A DNA stretch of 64,000 bases from Cerrena zonata (Eukaryota > Basidiomycota > Agaricomycetes > Polyporales > Cerrenaceae): positions 558,001 through 622,000 of the forward strand of contig JASBNA010000006.1 in the NCBI GenBank assembly GCA_038087015.1, written 5' to 3'. The notes under the pieces were generated by a model. The model was not told where the DNA came from, made no database searches, and was given only the letters and a program-made list of their open reading frames with translations. Below are positions 37,691 to 50,079 of this stretch, in pieces; the stretch's first letter is position 1, and each line of letters opens with the position of its first letter. The position numbers and the translations under genes were made by a program.

Positions 37691-40600
37691 TCAAAAGGAA
37701 AGTGTGATCATGAGATCCCTGCTCTCTTTGAGCACCTTGCGTAATGAGGGCCGTAATCTTCTATTACTCGCAAGGTTCAGTTCAAACTCTAACGATCTTA
37801 GGATAGACGTGTAGAAGTGGGCCTTCTGCAAAAAGGCTGTATGGAATGCATGGGTACCTAAACTGTTGCCCGTCGGTCAGTATAGGGCTGTGACTAGGGC
37901 GCACCACAGCTTACAAGAGAACTTGGGCCTTCGTAATGTCAACACGTGCACTGAGGGCTTTTGCGATCTGGTTCTTGGACTTATTCTGGATTGTCGCATA
38001 TGTATACCTAACGACTTGCCGAATCGTCTCTGTGTAGGGGGTCGATCAGCAGAATTGACAAAACATACATGATACGGCGTACTGAGGATGTAATCTGAAC
38101 TCTTGGGTATCTCGAGTCCCCAATTTTGCAGATAATAATGCATCTTCATAGCACAGAGAAGGAAATTCTCGTATATGTTTTTCAATACAACCTTTTTAGG
38201 GTTCAATACGGAATCATTGAAAATGATATGACTCTTGGACTTCGCCAACCTGTAGCCAACTTAGGAGCTCGAACTGAATCAAATGCTAAATCAATCACTC
38301 ACTGCATTAGTTTTTGAGCAAAAATGGCCCCCGCGTGTCGACCCGTTTCAACAGTGAGTGAATCCTGAAGATCTGAAAAAAAATAGGGTAAGGCTATGAC
38401 CACTTGTACCTCCTAAATATGGAGTACATACAGTTCTCGTGAAATCGACCATAGTCGATAGTGACAGAAAGGTCAAACATGTCAATCAAGTATCCGCACC
38501 AAGGAAATACTGGAACGAATGAGTACATAATCTGCGATATAAGTATGGAATCATAGCTACCTTTGTTCTCGAGACCGATGAACGACGTTGGGTCGTCGGT
38601 CTCGAAGTTGGCTAATGTCTTATCCCTCGAGATGAAACAACCATACTCCGGGTGACCTACAGCAGACTTGAGGTTGGTAAAATGATTAAAATATGAATAG
38701 TTCTTACCTTCTTTCATCACCTTCAAGAACTTACGCGCCCTTCCGGGACTCGTAGTGACGAAGAGGTAATCATCAATCAATCGAAGTAATACCTGCAGTG
38801 CTCGTTCGATAAACGTTATGTCAAAACAGAATAATGCGTTAACTTACACTTTGTGAGTCATCTGTGAACTTTAGTTGAGTTTTCTCGAGGTCGCCGTAGA
38901 AAAAGGAACATAGCAAAGCCGATAAAACAGATCCTTGCGGAATGCCAACTCTCTGGCGATAATAATCGTCACCAATCTATAATACAATAAGGTAAGACGT
39001 GAGATAAAAAGAAAAGAGAAGAAAAAGTGAAGCCTATATTACCTTTACCAAGTTCTCAGTGATGTGTTCTTCCAGCAAATCCAGGATCTCTTGCTTCTGT
39101 GCATATGAATAGACCACCTGATCCACAAAAATAGTATTGCGCAATGCATCTGCCAGTTTCCTTGCAAGGCTTAGAAAGTGTGGATGATCATCTGTCCATT
39201 CATTGAGAATGTCATAGGAAAAGGAAAGAGTTCAAGCATTATCTCACCGTCTGGCAAGGCTGATTTCACATATGAACGCCTGACTTTACCGCCTACAGTA
39301 GTCACCTGTCCGCGACGCTGAACGATGTACGAGTCCTTCGATGGGGATGAGCTCTGACCTTGGAATGCTGCGACTAGTTGATCATACCTCGGATATTAGA
39401 TCTCGCAAAATACCTAGTAATTTCGTCTGTTCGATGGTGTCGAAGCAAGCTTGGACATCGACTTTGACGAAGTACAGCCTTGGCCTACAACGAGTCAGCC
39501 GCTGTACTTCATGTCGGAAAGAGTACTTACAATATACCAGAGGTCGTCCGAGAGAGTAAATGTTGCTTGAAAGTTTTCAGTTTCGTGTAAACTTCATTAG
39601 GTCCGAAGACGGATGCGCCAAGGCGTGGTACTTGGTTTGTCTGTCTCAGCTCGAGATTACTTTCAGGGATAACATCACATTGGGAAGTACCGACCGCACC
39701 TTCTCGTAATTGAGTATCTGGAATGCAGCTTGTAGGATTTGGTTGATCGATTGTTGAGGTCTTCCAGGCATCATATCCTAGCCACACCGGTACGTTATTT
39801 TACCACTTTATGCTTCAATTCATATTCACTTACTGGTGTCGGTTTCTTTCGCCTCAAGTTGACAATAGGGCGAACACCAGTCTCTTTCGGCAGAAGGCGG
39901 ACAAACGAAAACCCAAGTTTTCGTTGTCTTAAAAGTTCTTGAGCGTCGGTTGGGTCTAACTTTTCGAACGTGTTAGAAGTCAGCCGTTCAATCAACGGTG
40001 TGCATAAAGTTGTCCAATCATCTTGGCGGAAGTAAAGTACTCTGTTACGGAATGCACCAGACTCGGTCACGTAGAATGTCGTCTATGCGTTATAAGAAAC
40101 GGTATGCATCATCATCACGACGAAGGGGCGACTCACCCGAATGAGAGGGATCAAAAACCCATCGAAGTACCAGAATAGAAACTCTTCAAGCAGCTGTCGT
40201 CGCTTCAAGGCATCGGATACGGATACACGCTTTTGGCTTGTAGAGTGAGGTCCTGCAAGCCAATCGCATTCTGACGTGCTAAAACCTTGCACTAATTCGT
40301 GGACAGTCAGTGTTTCGAACCGGCGAGCCGTTATCAGAGTCTTGACGTCTACCTCGATGTATCAACATTGATCTAGGGTGAAACGAAATTTAGGTGTTAC
40401 TTACGATTCGCAATAAGCTTATAATTCCTTTGACATCCCCATAGTTCGTATGGAACGACTACTTTTGTGATAGCCATTACGTAGTGAAATACCTAGATAT
40501 GTCATGAGAAATAAACCCCGGAATTACTGAATGAGGATTACCTCTGCGTAGCTACAGGTGAACTCGGCGAAGCGAGGTTTGTTCTTGCTATCCTCTCGGA

Positions 40601-42248
40601 GTTGTGTAAGACCCTTCGCTATGATGGTATTCCCATGCGAATCCAAGGAGTCGTTGAGTGAAAGGGGTCCTTGTGAACAAAGTACCATGGAAGTTTCCGA
40701 CATCATTTCCTATACAAGGCATGAGTTGAAAGCGAGCTGGTGGCTATTAAAGACATACCAATATCACACTACTATCCATAGCTTTTTGTTCCGTCGCCTC
40801 CAATTTCGAGGGGCATAGTTTATTGAGTAGTGGTTTGTACCCGCATTTTCCATGACGCCATATCATCTTCTCTAATATATGTAGAACACATTTGACTCGT
40901 TTTGGTGTTTTGCACGATCCTTTCGCCTGTTAAGTAATAAGTGAGAACTTGAGGTGCCGGTGATTCCATACAGTACCTGTATCTGATCCTCCCTGTCGAG
41001 AAAATTGGGAAGTCGCATGCCACCGGCGAAAGGTTTCTCTATTTCGAATGCATTTGGTAGCCCGAATTCTCTTGGGAACACATATTTAGCAATGTGCCTG
41101 GCGTTCTCCATTTGTTTTCGAGGATCTGCTTCGGGGGTTGATGCCACTGCGCCCTGTTTACCCTTCAGAGATGGATTGAGGCGATTGAGAATGTCTGTCT
41201 CTGGTTGTGAATATACATTCATCGAGGCAACTGCAACGACGTACGTTTCGGGGGAAGGCCGATTACCACCATCTTCGTACGGCCTATAAAGTGTGGTCGG
41301 TAGTAAAACATACGTGCACGGATGAGGGAAACATCCATTGGAGGTCGGCTGCTAGCAGCATGAGTATTTTCCATCTTTGATTGACAGCGAGTAGTCCTAC
41401 CTGTCTTTGGGTAGTAGGGTCTGTAACAAAGCTGGCTTTCCTGGCTTTAAATTGGGCTCATCCAATCTGCAGCGCTTCCTTGGTCGTTCGTCTCCTGTGT
41501 CGTCTGAAGCTTTCCGCTTCCGATCATTGTCCACCTGTGCAGGAGGTCTGTGAGACAAGTTGATGGGAGCTTTGAAGTTAACTATAGGTTCTCCAGTCAT
41601 CTGACAAAAGCATCCATTTGGCAATGAAATGAAAATAGATGTTTCTGTCAGAAGATGAAGCATAGCGTCCTCTCCTATCCTTTTATCTCGTCTGTTAGGT
41701 GTTCATGCACAGTTGGTGAGAATATATACCTATGAAATAGATCGTTCCATTGTGCTCCATACAAAGCTGACACTACCGTATTAAGATAATAGCTTGTAAC
41801 ACCGCCCGGCCGTTGTTTTTGAACCTATAGGATCAAAACTTAAACCTCGAACGGACGTCCAGAAGCGTTCACTTACTAGGCGGTAACCAGCTGTGAGGAC
41901 ATTATCACTAGATGCCTTTATTTTCATCAAGAGGTTAACCTGTGCACGTTCGATTATCTTCGGGAGATTAGCTATGTGAGTATACTTCAATACATGTTCG
42001 CTAACCTCTTTTAACGGAACCATAGGTGTTGATAAGGACAGTCGGGTCGAAGGTATACCTCTTAAGTTGGCAACGTATGCTTCCTTGAGTAGATTGCGAT
42101 ATATTAACGTATCTGTCTCATGAATAAGAAAGTCGCGGGGACGAGGTGGGTCCAAAATGCTCCCCAAATATGATTGCAAGGATTCCACTACGGGGTAGTA
42201 AGATCGAAGGAGGTTGAGAGAAATCTTGTTGTTGTCATTAGATGACAT
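37691..42248 (-). CDS. TERT: Telomerase reverse transcriptase
   Basis: Catalytic subunit of telomerase, extending chromosome ends from an RNA template in the nucleus. Start MSSNDNNKISLNLLRSYYPV at 42248. Recognisable parts in order: N-terminal domain FLIHETDTLIYRNLLKEAYV; CP-like MYYRPHFIGRT; the T-motif region IAKYVFPREFGLPNAF; QFP-type FAEFTCSYAE and VVVPYELWGCQRNYK; motif 1 GFSFVRLLPKETGVRPIVNL; SINQILQAAFQILNYEK; motif A YFVKVDVQACFDTI; motif B YRQRVGIPQGSVLSALLCSF; motif C LIDDYLFVTTS; motif D YGCFISRDKTLANF; motif E FPWCGYLID; C-terminal YENFLLCAMKMHYYLQNWG, ending LMITLSF at 37691. All three catalytic Asp are present. Roughly 1,100 residues, some 22 introns, all in phase with no frame breaks. 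Confidence 0.95.
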
Positions 42249-42342
42249 ATCTCGACTTCTAAAACAGCGTCGTTAGTCCACAAGCGTGAAATTGTTTCTC
42301 CTACCACTCAAGCTGTGATTCAAAGCGCGTTCTGAAATGGGT

Positions 42343-42413
42343 CGCGACACGAAGAGTGACAGTGTCGCGTCCTCGTCACACAGCACGTGTAAGAAGCGTC
42401 ACACACTACGCGT
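42343..42413. promoter_or_regulatory. Inverted repeat and MCB-like box between TERT and RAD2
   Basis: CGCGACAC (42343-42350) and GTGTCGCG (42362-42369) form a perfect 8-bp inverted repeat with an 11-bp spacer. An ACGCGT (42408-42413) matches the MluI cell-cycle box bound by MBF in yeasts. Several GTCAC cores and a CACGTG (42385-42390) lie among them. The spot sits in the shared upstream region of the divergent pair. Confidence 0.5.
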
Positions 42414-42602
42414 GATCCTAATGAGTCACGGTCTCGGACGCGCCCCACGGCCACGATCACCGACTTGTTTGGACTACCCCAAGCAGAAATACATCCTATA
42501 TTCGAACTATCCCTTTAGTATCCGGATGTCGTTCACATCTGCTTAAGCTCCACGCTCAGCAACAGGACATACAACATAGCTCTGTGTAGGTAATGAAGGA
42601 AA

Positions 42603-45600
42603 ATGGGCGTCAAATCACTATGGACCCTACTGGAGCCTGTGGGTCGACCGGTCCCGTAAGTATTCACTTTTATTTCTGTTTGAGCGAATTGTTGTTTAAA
42701 CATAACTCAGTCTTGAAACTATGGAAGGCAAAATCATGGCCATTGATTCAAGTATCTGGATATACCAATTCCAAGCTACTATGCGTGACAAAGAAGGCCG
42801 GGGACTTGTCAATGCTCATGTCGTTGGCTTCCTCCGTAGAATCTGCAAGCTGCTTTTCTATGGAATCAAACCCGTGTTTGTGTTCGATGGGGGTGCACCC
42901 ACTCTCAAGAAGTCAACTATCGTATGTCTCTACAACGGATACCGCTATGGACCTTACACCATTTATTACAATATAGACAGAGCGTAAAAGCAAGAAGAGC
43001 GGTGCTGCAGCTAGTCACGCTAAGATAGCAGAAAGGCTCCTTGCTGCTCAAATGCGACGTGAAGCTTTAACTCACGTCAGTCAACTACGTACGTGTACTC
43101 GCCATGACTTATTACTTTACTCCTCATACTCTTCATAGTTCCAAGGGAAAGAAGAAAGACGGCCCTGTCACTCTTAATGATGATACAGGTGTACTTGGAA
43201 GACCTTGCACCTGGAGCCCCTAAGACCCCTAAGAAGGCACCTGCTCCCACAACACCTCAAGATACACCTCCCTCCTCAAAGAAATCTCGATGGCGTGACC
43301 ACGATCCTTATAGGCTCCCTGAAGTAGACATGGATGCGACTATAGCTAAGGCTACCCGTGCGGTTGCTCCTGATCCTCGACTTGCTACAGGAAGAGGAAC
43401 TCCAAGCATTCATTGACGAGATGCGTCCTGAGGATTTCGATGTCACCTCCCCTGAATTCCGAGAATTACCAACTGAAGTGCAATACGAGATCATTGGTGA
43501 CCTTCGATTGAAGTCTCGACAGACGTCGTATAAACGTTTACAGAATATGCTTCGCAAGGCCAAAACGCCGCTTGATTTCTCGAAAGAGCAAATCAAGAAT
43601 TTGAAACAACGTAATTCGTTGACTCAGCAGTTGTTGGTTACCACCGACAGCATTGGTAAAGCCCATGTCGAGATTCCTATTCGAGTTGCAAGTGAACGGA
43701 ATAGGCAATACATGCTTATCAAGAACGAAGGCGTAGAAGGAGGTTGGATCCTCGGTATTCGAGACGATGGAACCGCAGCAAAGCCTATTGAGATTGACCA
43801 GGACCCTGTCAAAGTTGAGGAAGATGACGATAGTGATATGGATATGGAAGAGGTTGAAATGTGTGTTTTATTATCTTCACCGTATTGTGGAACGTTTCTC
43901 ATAGTTACTTAGTTCTCAAGCGGAACCTGATCCCGACCTGCGAGAGTACCAGAGGGCTAATGCTATTCAGGCTTTGTCTAAACGGCGGCCTCAGAAGAAG
44001 CTTAATCCTACCAAAAAAGTAAACCGCAAGCCCAAATCTAAGCCGCTCTTCTACCCCGAACCGGATGACCCAGAGGCTCAAATGGTTGACGATGACTTGG
44101 ATGACGAAGTACTTGTTGCGGCGATACAAGCTTCTGTCGAGGAGCAAGAGGAGCAAGAGGCATTAGACCTCCAAAGAGCTATGGAATTATCCTCGGCTGA
44201 AGGTCTCAATACTACCAACTCGTATTCTGTCCCAACGAACGTCGGTGCTTCCTCATCTCGGTCGACTCTCGATAATAGCCTTCCTCTTAGTACCCCTGCA
44301 AAAGCGTCTTCTCACAAACCCCCTACATACACGACTATATCAGACGACGAGGACTTGTATGCTTCACCTACTCGTCTCGAAACTGCGCTAGCGATTGCCG
44401 GTGCGAGTCCCTCGAAGAAACCTACATCACGCGCTAGTAAGAATGCACTCACATATTCATTCGGCGCACCATCAGCACTCCTTCAAGACCCACCAGCGAG
44501 CGTTCTCGGCGATAAGACCACACCCAGACGTGTCTCTTTCAATGAAACTCGGCCTTTCACACCTCCAGTGTCTTCGAATTCGAAGAAACCATCTCCGCTG
44601 TCTACAGCAGTTCAACGGGAGAAATCCATTACCCCAATAAGGGTCTCATTAGATGAAGAGGCCTTAGTAGCAGACATCCCTTCAGCTCCACTTTCGTCAA
44701 ATGTTTCAACTGCAGATGATAAAGCCGCAGGGTCATCTCGTGTTTCGCCAATCCCTGTAGATGATGTGACAAACTCTGACGAAGACGATGATATGGAGGA
44801 AGTAGTCGCTCCGCCGATCATTCATTCTACAGGCGCAAATGAAACAGAGCGGCCCTCAGTCGTCTCAGGTGTCTATGATGCGGTAGATATGCCCGAGGCG
44901 GAAATGGGAAGGATACAAAACGCTCATAGTCCTCAGGGTGCCGTTTCAGACGTAACGCCGCTTTCAAACACACTATCAAGAGATGAACCCTCTCCACATC
45001 CGTCAGCTTCCCGAGAATTCATCCCTACCGGCTTACTCGAGGACCCTTCAGATAGCAGTGATGAAGATTCAGATGCTGACTTATGGTCTGCCGTACCGTC
45101 ACTTCCCGTTAATCTAGACACAGCTCAACCCGAAGCAAGCCAACACCCTTCATCTTCCAACGCCAAGACTCAAGAGATTACTGAAGACTGGGACGCAGCA
45201 CAAGAAATGGACCCTCAAGCGGAAGAAGGAGAATTCGTCCGTTTCATGTCTCAAGTACGGGGCAAAGATTTAGATTCCGTCAGGCGAGAAATCGACGACG
45301 AGATCCGTTCTCTGAACCAGCAACGGAAAGTGGCAATGAGGGATTCGGAAGATATCACACAACAGATGATTTCACAAATCATGGTACGGAAATTCAATTC
45401 TGTTGGCTTCTTCGAAGGAGGTCTCAGGGATCGTCAAAACGCTAATATCCCTTCTTCTTTCCCCTTACCCCTCTTACTTCTCCGTAACTAGATGATGCTG
45501 CGCCTATTCGGTATCCCTTACATCACTGCCCCCATGGAAGCCGAAGCCCAATGCGCCGAACTTCTCTCTCTAGAACTCGTCGACGGGATCATCACCGACG

Positions 45601-46907
45601 ACTCTGACGTGTTTCTCTTTGGTGGCGCACGGGTGTTCAAGAATATGTTTAACCAATCAAAGACGGTCGAATGTTTTCTCCTCTCTGATCTCGAGCGAGA
45701 ACTCGGGTTGGAGAGAGACAAGTTGATCCGGTTGGCTTATTTGCTGGGGAGCGATTATACGGATGGATTGCCGGGAGTTGGTCCTGTGGTGGCGATGGAG
45801 TTGTTGACGGAGTTTCCGGACTTGGATGGGTTGCATAAATTTAAAGAGTGGTGGAGGAAGGTACAAAGTGGGAGAGATAAACAGGATGAGAGTGCGAATA
45901 AATTCAGGAAACGTTTCGTAAGTGTTTTGATATTCATGTAATGGCACTCCGTTATATGATCGAACGTGCTCCTCATCATATGATTAGAAAAAACGTTTCA
46001 AGGAGCTCTTCTTGGCGGACGATTGGCCGAATCCAGCTGTCGTGAGTCCTTCATGTCACAATTCTAAATGATGTCCAAAGTTCATTTAGGCTCAGAGGGA
46101 CGCCTATTACCACCCAACGGTTGATCATTCCGATGAGCCGTTTAAATGGGGCCTTCCAGATCTAGACGCACTCCGAGAGTGAGTACTGTCTTCGTGATAT
46201 TACTTCTGAGTGACACTGATGAATTTTGTAACATTGAACAGCTTCTTTGGAGCTGAGCTCGGGTGGAGCCAGAGCAAAGTAGATGACCTTCTCTTGCCCA
46301 TTATTCAAAAGATGAATAAACGAACCCAGGTAATAAACCTGTTTTACGGCAGAAATAAACTTTCTCATTTTGTTAACTTTTCCAGCAAGGAGCACTGAAC
46401 AAGCAAGGAAACTTGACAGCATTCTTCGATGTTCCTGCGGGTGGTGGTGTCTCCCGTAAGCGACAGGCGTATTCAAGCAAGCGGTTGCAACAAGTTGTGT
46501 CAGATTTCCGTAAGAAACAAAGAGCCGAGGGGGATGCTCAATCGCGAGGCGATTCTTCGGAAGCAGAGCCTGAAGAGGATACCTCAAGGCCAAAGAAGAA
46601 ACGTAAAGCAAGCGAGACTCCTTCAACATCAAGTTCAAGGAAGAAGAACGAGGCTTCACGTAGCACAGGTAGGGGTAGGGGTAGAGGTCGTGGCCGTGGA
46701 GGGAAAGCTGCAAGAGGGCGAAAGGCTGCGAAAAGTAAAGCCCGAGAGGGATCAGACTCTTCTGGGGATGAGTTCCAGGAAGGTTCTACTGTCCCTGCTG
46801 AGGTTATTCCAGATCAACCGTTGTCTGTAGAGCTTAGACCTCGTCCGAAGCCGCGGATGCGACGTAAAGCTGCGGACGTTGAGGCGAATGATATTGCTTC
46901 TGAATGA
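42603..46907 (+). CDS. RAD2: Rad2/XPG structure-specific DNA endonuclease (two frame breaks in the spacer)
   Basis: Makes the 3' incision in nucleotide excision repair. Start [17 protein letters not shown] at 42603. N nuclease region: [19 protein letters not shown] and [16 protein letters not shown] with the metal Asp residues. Long spacer: [20 protein letters not shown], then an acidic Ser-rich stretch with [19 protein letters not shown], resembling a ubiquitin-interacting motif. I nuclease region: [54 protein letters not shown]. The C-terminus has a PIP-box-like QGNLTAFF ([10 protein letters not shown]) and RG repeats [19 protein letters not shown]. About 1,200 residues. The spacer frame breaks twice by +1: at 43188 (NDDT to VYLEDL) and 43390 (DPRLAT to EEELQAF), each inside ACAGG. 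All other exons join cleanly. Confidence 0.92.
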
Positions 46908-47084
46908 AGGATATAACGAGCGAACTAGAAGGATTATGAGCGGTCTATCGACATCTTCACACCGGCGGGTGGTAATCTTTGCAACCACCAATGTTGATAT
47001 TTAGCATTGTGTCCCTTGCTGATTTAGGTAATGAGGATAAACTGAATTAAAAGCTAGCCGGACTGAGATACAGAAATAATCTGT

Positions 47085-47680
47085 TCATTCCTCATCAACT
47101 TCCGTAGCCTGGTCCGGTCGTGCCTTTTGAAAGTCCCCTGAATGAATATTCCGAAGATCGGGAACAGAAACGGGTTCACGTACTTTGTTTTCCTCTACAC
47201 CGCCAAACTCCTTCACCAGACCATCAAATGGATACTCCCGAGCGATAGAGGGACGGTCCGGGACCAGAGCAAACTTGACGATAAAACCAAAGGTGACGAA
47301 GCCGAGGACAGCGATGCTGAACTGCCTGAGAGCGGTTGCTGGTGGGACGACGGGGGTATCTGGACCCCACATCGAAAGAGCCTCCTCTTTCTCATGTAAC
47401 TAGCATTCGGTATGAAACGGTTAGAGGTACAACAGGAACACCAAAGTTTTGAGTTGCGTACAGGTTCGCCGAAGTTACGGCGCATCTGCATATCCTCCCA
47501 TCCTCGCGCTGGTCGGGTTTGTTTTGACACTGCTGAGAGTCTTGGATAGTCAGCGAGTTGTGGGTCCTCGTCCTCCTTTGCGTAAGAAACGGGAGTAGCG
47601 TAAGATCTAGCCTGTAGTCTGGCTATCGCTGGTGTTCGTCGCCCAGCGACACGACGGGCAGCGAGGGCAGCAGTTTGCAT
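47085..47680 (-). CDS. Mitochondrial complex I subunit NDUFB8 (ASHI) homologue
   Basis: Accessory membrane-arm subunit of NADH:ubiquinone oxidoreductase in the inner mitochondrial membrane. Start MQTAALAARRVAGRRTPAIA at 47680, an Arg/Ala-rich mitochondrial presequence continuing to LQARSYATPVSYA. After DYPRLSAVSKQTRPARGWED and one intron (phase 0), exon 2 reads LHEKEEALSMWGPDTPVVPP, the diagnostic stretch of this family. One membrane helix follows, FSIAVLGFVTFGFIVKFAL, then YPFDGLVKEFGGVEENKV. It ends ATEVDEE at 47085. No frame breaks. It shares a short divergent upstream region (about 420 bp) with the methyltransferase on the other strand. Confidence 0.88.
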
Positions 47681-48100
47681 GGTGAGTATGAGTGAATGAG
47701 CTGCAGCGAGTGAAACGTGAACGATTCGGACGAACAAAATACGTAATAGGGATGACAAGGGGGAATGTTCTGATTTCGGTAAGGAAGACGCCCGACTAGG
47801 CTGGTGCTTACCGCGACCTAACCTCCCAAAAAAGAGACAGATTCCTGGGATGATATGATATCTGTTCGCTTCGCTATGCTATTGAAACACGAGACGCGAG
47901 GGTCAGCCGACGATTGTTCTCTAATTTCTCCTGGAAAATAGCCCTATGTTGCCGCCTCATAAAACCCCTCCATCCAGTCTAAGTCTGGATTTTTGACGTT
48001 GTCCTGACGTCCCCGCTTGGCCTCGGCTCGCTTATCGCTCGTTTTGTTTTTTTGGCTTGCTTGTTCACTCGTCGCTTGTTTCTGTTTCGTTCTGTCTGTC
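47681..48100. promoter_or_regulatory. Divergent upstream region of NDUFB8 and methyltransferase
   Basis: About 420 bp with no coding exon. Next to the methyltransferase ATG the plus strand is strongly pyrimidine-rich (48040-48100, many CTTGT and TTCTG units), a common leader or initiator style in basidiomycetes. Confidence 0.5.
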
Positions 48101-50079
48101 ATGTCTCAAGAGGGCGTCAGTAAAGATGTCGAGGATCGACTCCGCAATGAGCGCAAACGACATAGGGAACCCGGCGCCGTCCCGTGGCCTGCCAGGTCCA
48201 ACCAGACGTCTACCGCATTGTACGCGAATACGCCACATTTTCTGAACGCGATACTCAACGTCACCCCTTATCCAGCGATATTTGGAATCAGTCTTTCCTC
48301 AAAAGCCTCTGTCGAAGCATAACTGCGCATCAATTTGACACTCCCCCAAAAAGAGTCCTGGACCTCGGCTGTGGTGGGGGACTTTGGATTCTTGAAGCCG
48401 CCCAACAATGGAAGACGACCGAATTTGTCGGGTTAGATGTGGAGCACAAACAGCCCAACTTCTTGCACCTCCTCAAACCTGGTATTATCGATTTGGTTGA
48501 AAGTGAAGCTTTGAACGACGTTTCCGGTCGCATTCGATGGGAGCATACTAATTTGTAAGTGTGTATACTACTTGCATAAATTGTGACAGTGTACGAATCA
48601 ATATTTGAAGGCTTGAGCACCTACCGTTTGAGGATGGCTATTTTGACTATGTTCGTATCTGTAATATAGCTCTTGGTGTTCCGGAGGACGAGGCAAGTGC
48701 TCTATCGCTCAGAATGATACTCTAAACTAACTCTAAGTAGTGGCCGGATCTTTTCCAAGTACTACCATCCTTTCGTTGCGTTTAGATTAGGCATGCTAAC
48801 CGTCTTCTAGGAAGTAGCCCGTATTATGGCCCCAGGAGCTCCACTTGAGGTACGCATCCCGGTTATACTTTATGCAAAGTAGTGACTAACACTTAAACAT
48901 CCCCGCAGATCATTGAAGATGATCTCGTCTTCCCTACAGGTCCGGCTCGCCGACAGCTCTTCTCCGACAACTCCCTCCTCCAAATCCCCATCTCATTCGA
49001 GGATACCTCCCGAATGTCTGAGAATGGCGATATCTTCACAGCAACTGTGGTGTCCCTCAATTCCCCTATATCAACAGTATCTACGACAGCACCCTGGAAC
49101 TCTAATTCCTCTACCTCCGTAGCCCGCGTAGGGGATCCCGGTCTCGAAGAAACTGATATCATACATCCGAATAGTCAACAAGCAAAGAGCATGCGGCGGG
49201 TGTTGAAGAACCAACGCCGTGAAGCAGGCAAGAGTATCGACGAGCTAGCTGACTTTATGGATCCCCAAGATCATTCCAAGTTGAAAATCTCTTGGAACCA
49301 GATGCTCCAACACAGATGGATAGCGTCCAAACCTCTCTCTGTCATCCCTCTCTTCCTCTCGGGCGAGTTCCGCGAAGTCCGATCACATCCTACACTCTAT
49401 GTCCCTATCCCCTCTAATTCCGACTCGATAACATCCAACGACAGTTCTTCCTCCAGCCACTCAGACTCTGAGCCCGAATTCGTATTGGATCTTAAAGCAC
49501 ACGCTTTACGGAAACGGTCTATAGACAACCTGAATCTAGGTTCCGGCTATGGTTATGGGGACGAGAGATCGGGGAATTCGATGCAGAACGATTCGGCTGT
49601 AATGCATGCGTGGGCGGGGATGCATCTGGCGAGGACGGTGAATATCATCGAGAGTTGCAAGGAGGCGATCTGGGAGGAGTATCGCAAGCTTGATTTGATG
49701 TTTCCGGATATGGAGAAATACGATTTGAGGGATGAGTTCGAGGCGGCTTGGAGGAATTGGTACAGGTCTGTCACTATTCACATTGTTTTGATTGTTTCTC
49801 TAGCCTTAACCTACTCTTCTCTCTTTTAGTGATATGACAGACCGTATAGGCATGCGAAGCAAAATTAACCGCACCTTTGGTTGGTCACTTCCCTTCGAAA
49901 TCGCACAAGAACTACCCGATTGGCGAATCTGGCGTATGAGACTGGGCAAAGTCGCCGAGTCTGATATCATGTGCTTCGTCGCTGACGATTCCCAGAAAGA
50001 GAACGATGAAGATATCTGTCGGTGTCTCAAAGGATTCGTCGCTTGGAAATCTTCAGACGTAAAGTCCGGAAACAAATGA
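48101..50079 (+). CDS. SAM-dependent methyltransferase (one frame break near the N-terminus)
   Basis: Class I methyltransferase with a long fungal C-terminal extension, about 570 residues. ATG at 48101 gives MSQEGVSKDVEDRLRNERK. The SAM-binding core is RVLDLGCGGGLWILEAA (motif I), EFVGLDVEHK (acidic end of beta-2), LEHLPFEDGYFDYVRICNIA (motif region II) and IMAPGAPLEIIEDDLVFP (motif III). The later part carries WNQMLQHRWIASKPLSVIPL and MHAWAGMHLARTVNIIESCK. Introns include a GC-AG one (48693-48740). The stretch from VPWPA to QVQPDVYRIVREYATFS needs a -1 change near 48190-48196; an extra C there gives PWPAQVQPDVYRIV. Substrate is unknown; this arrangement is common in basidiomycete protein sets. 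Confidence 0.85.

Noticed and set aside
43140..43390. Ultra-short introns of 22 and 28 nt in RAD2
   Set aside because: Both would repair the frame, but they are below known spliceosomal limits and would remove residues that look like normal spacer sequence. A single extra base is simpler.
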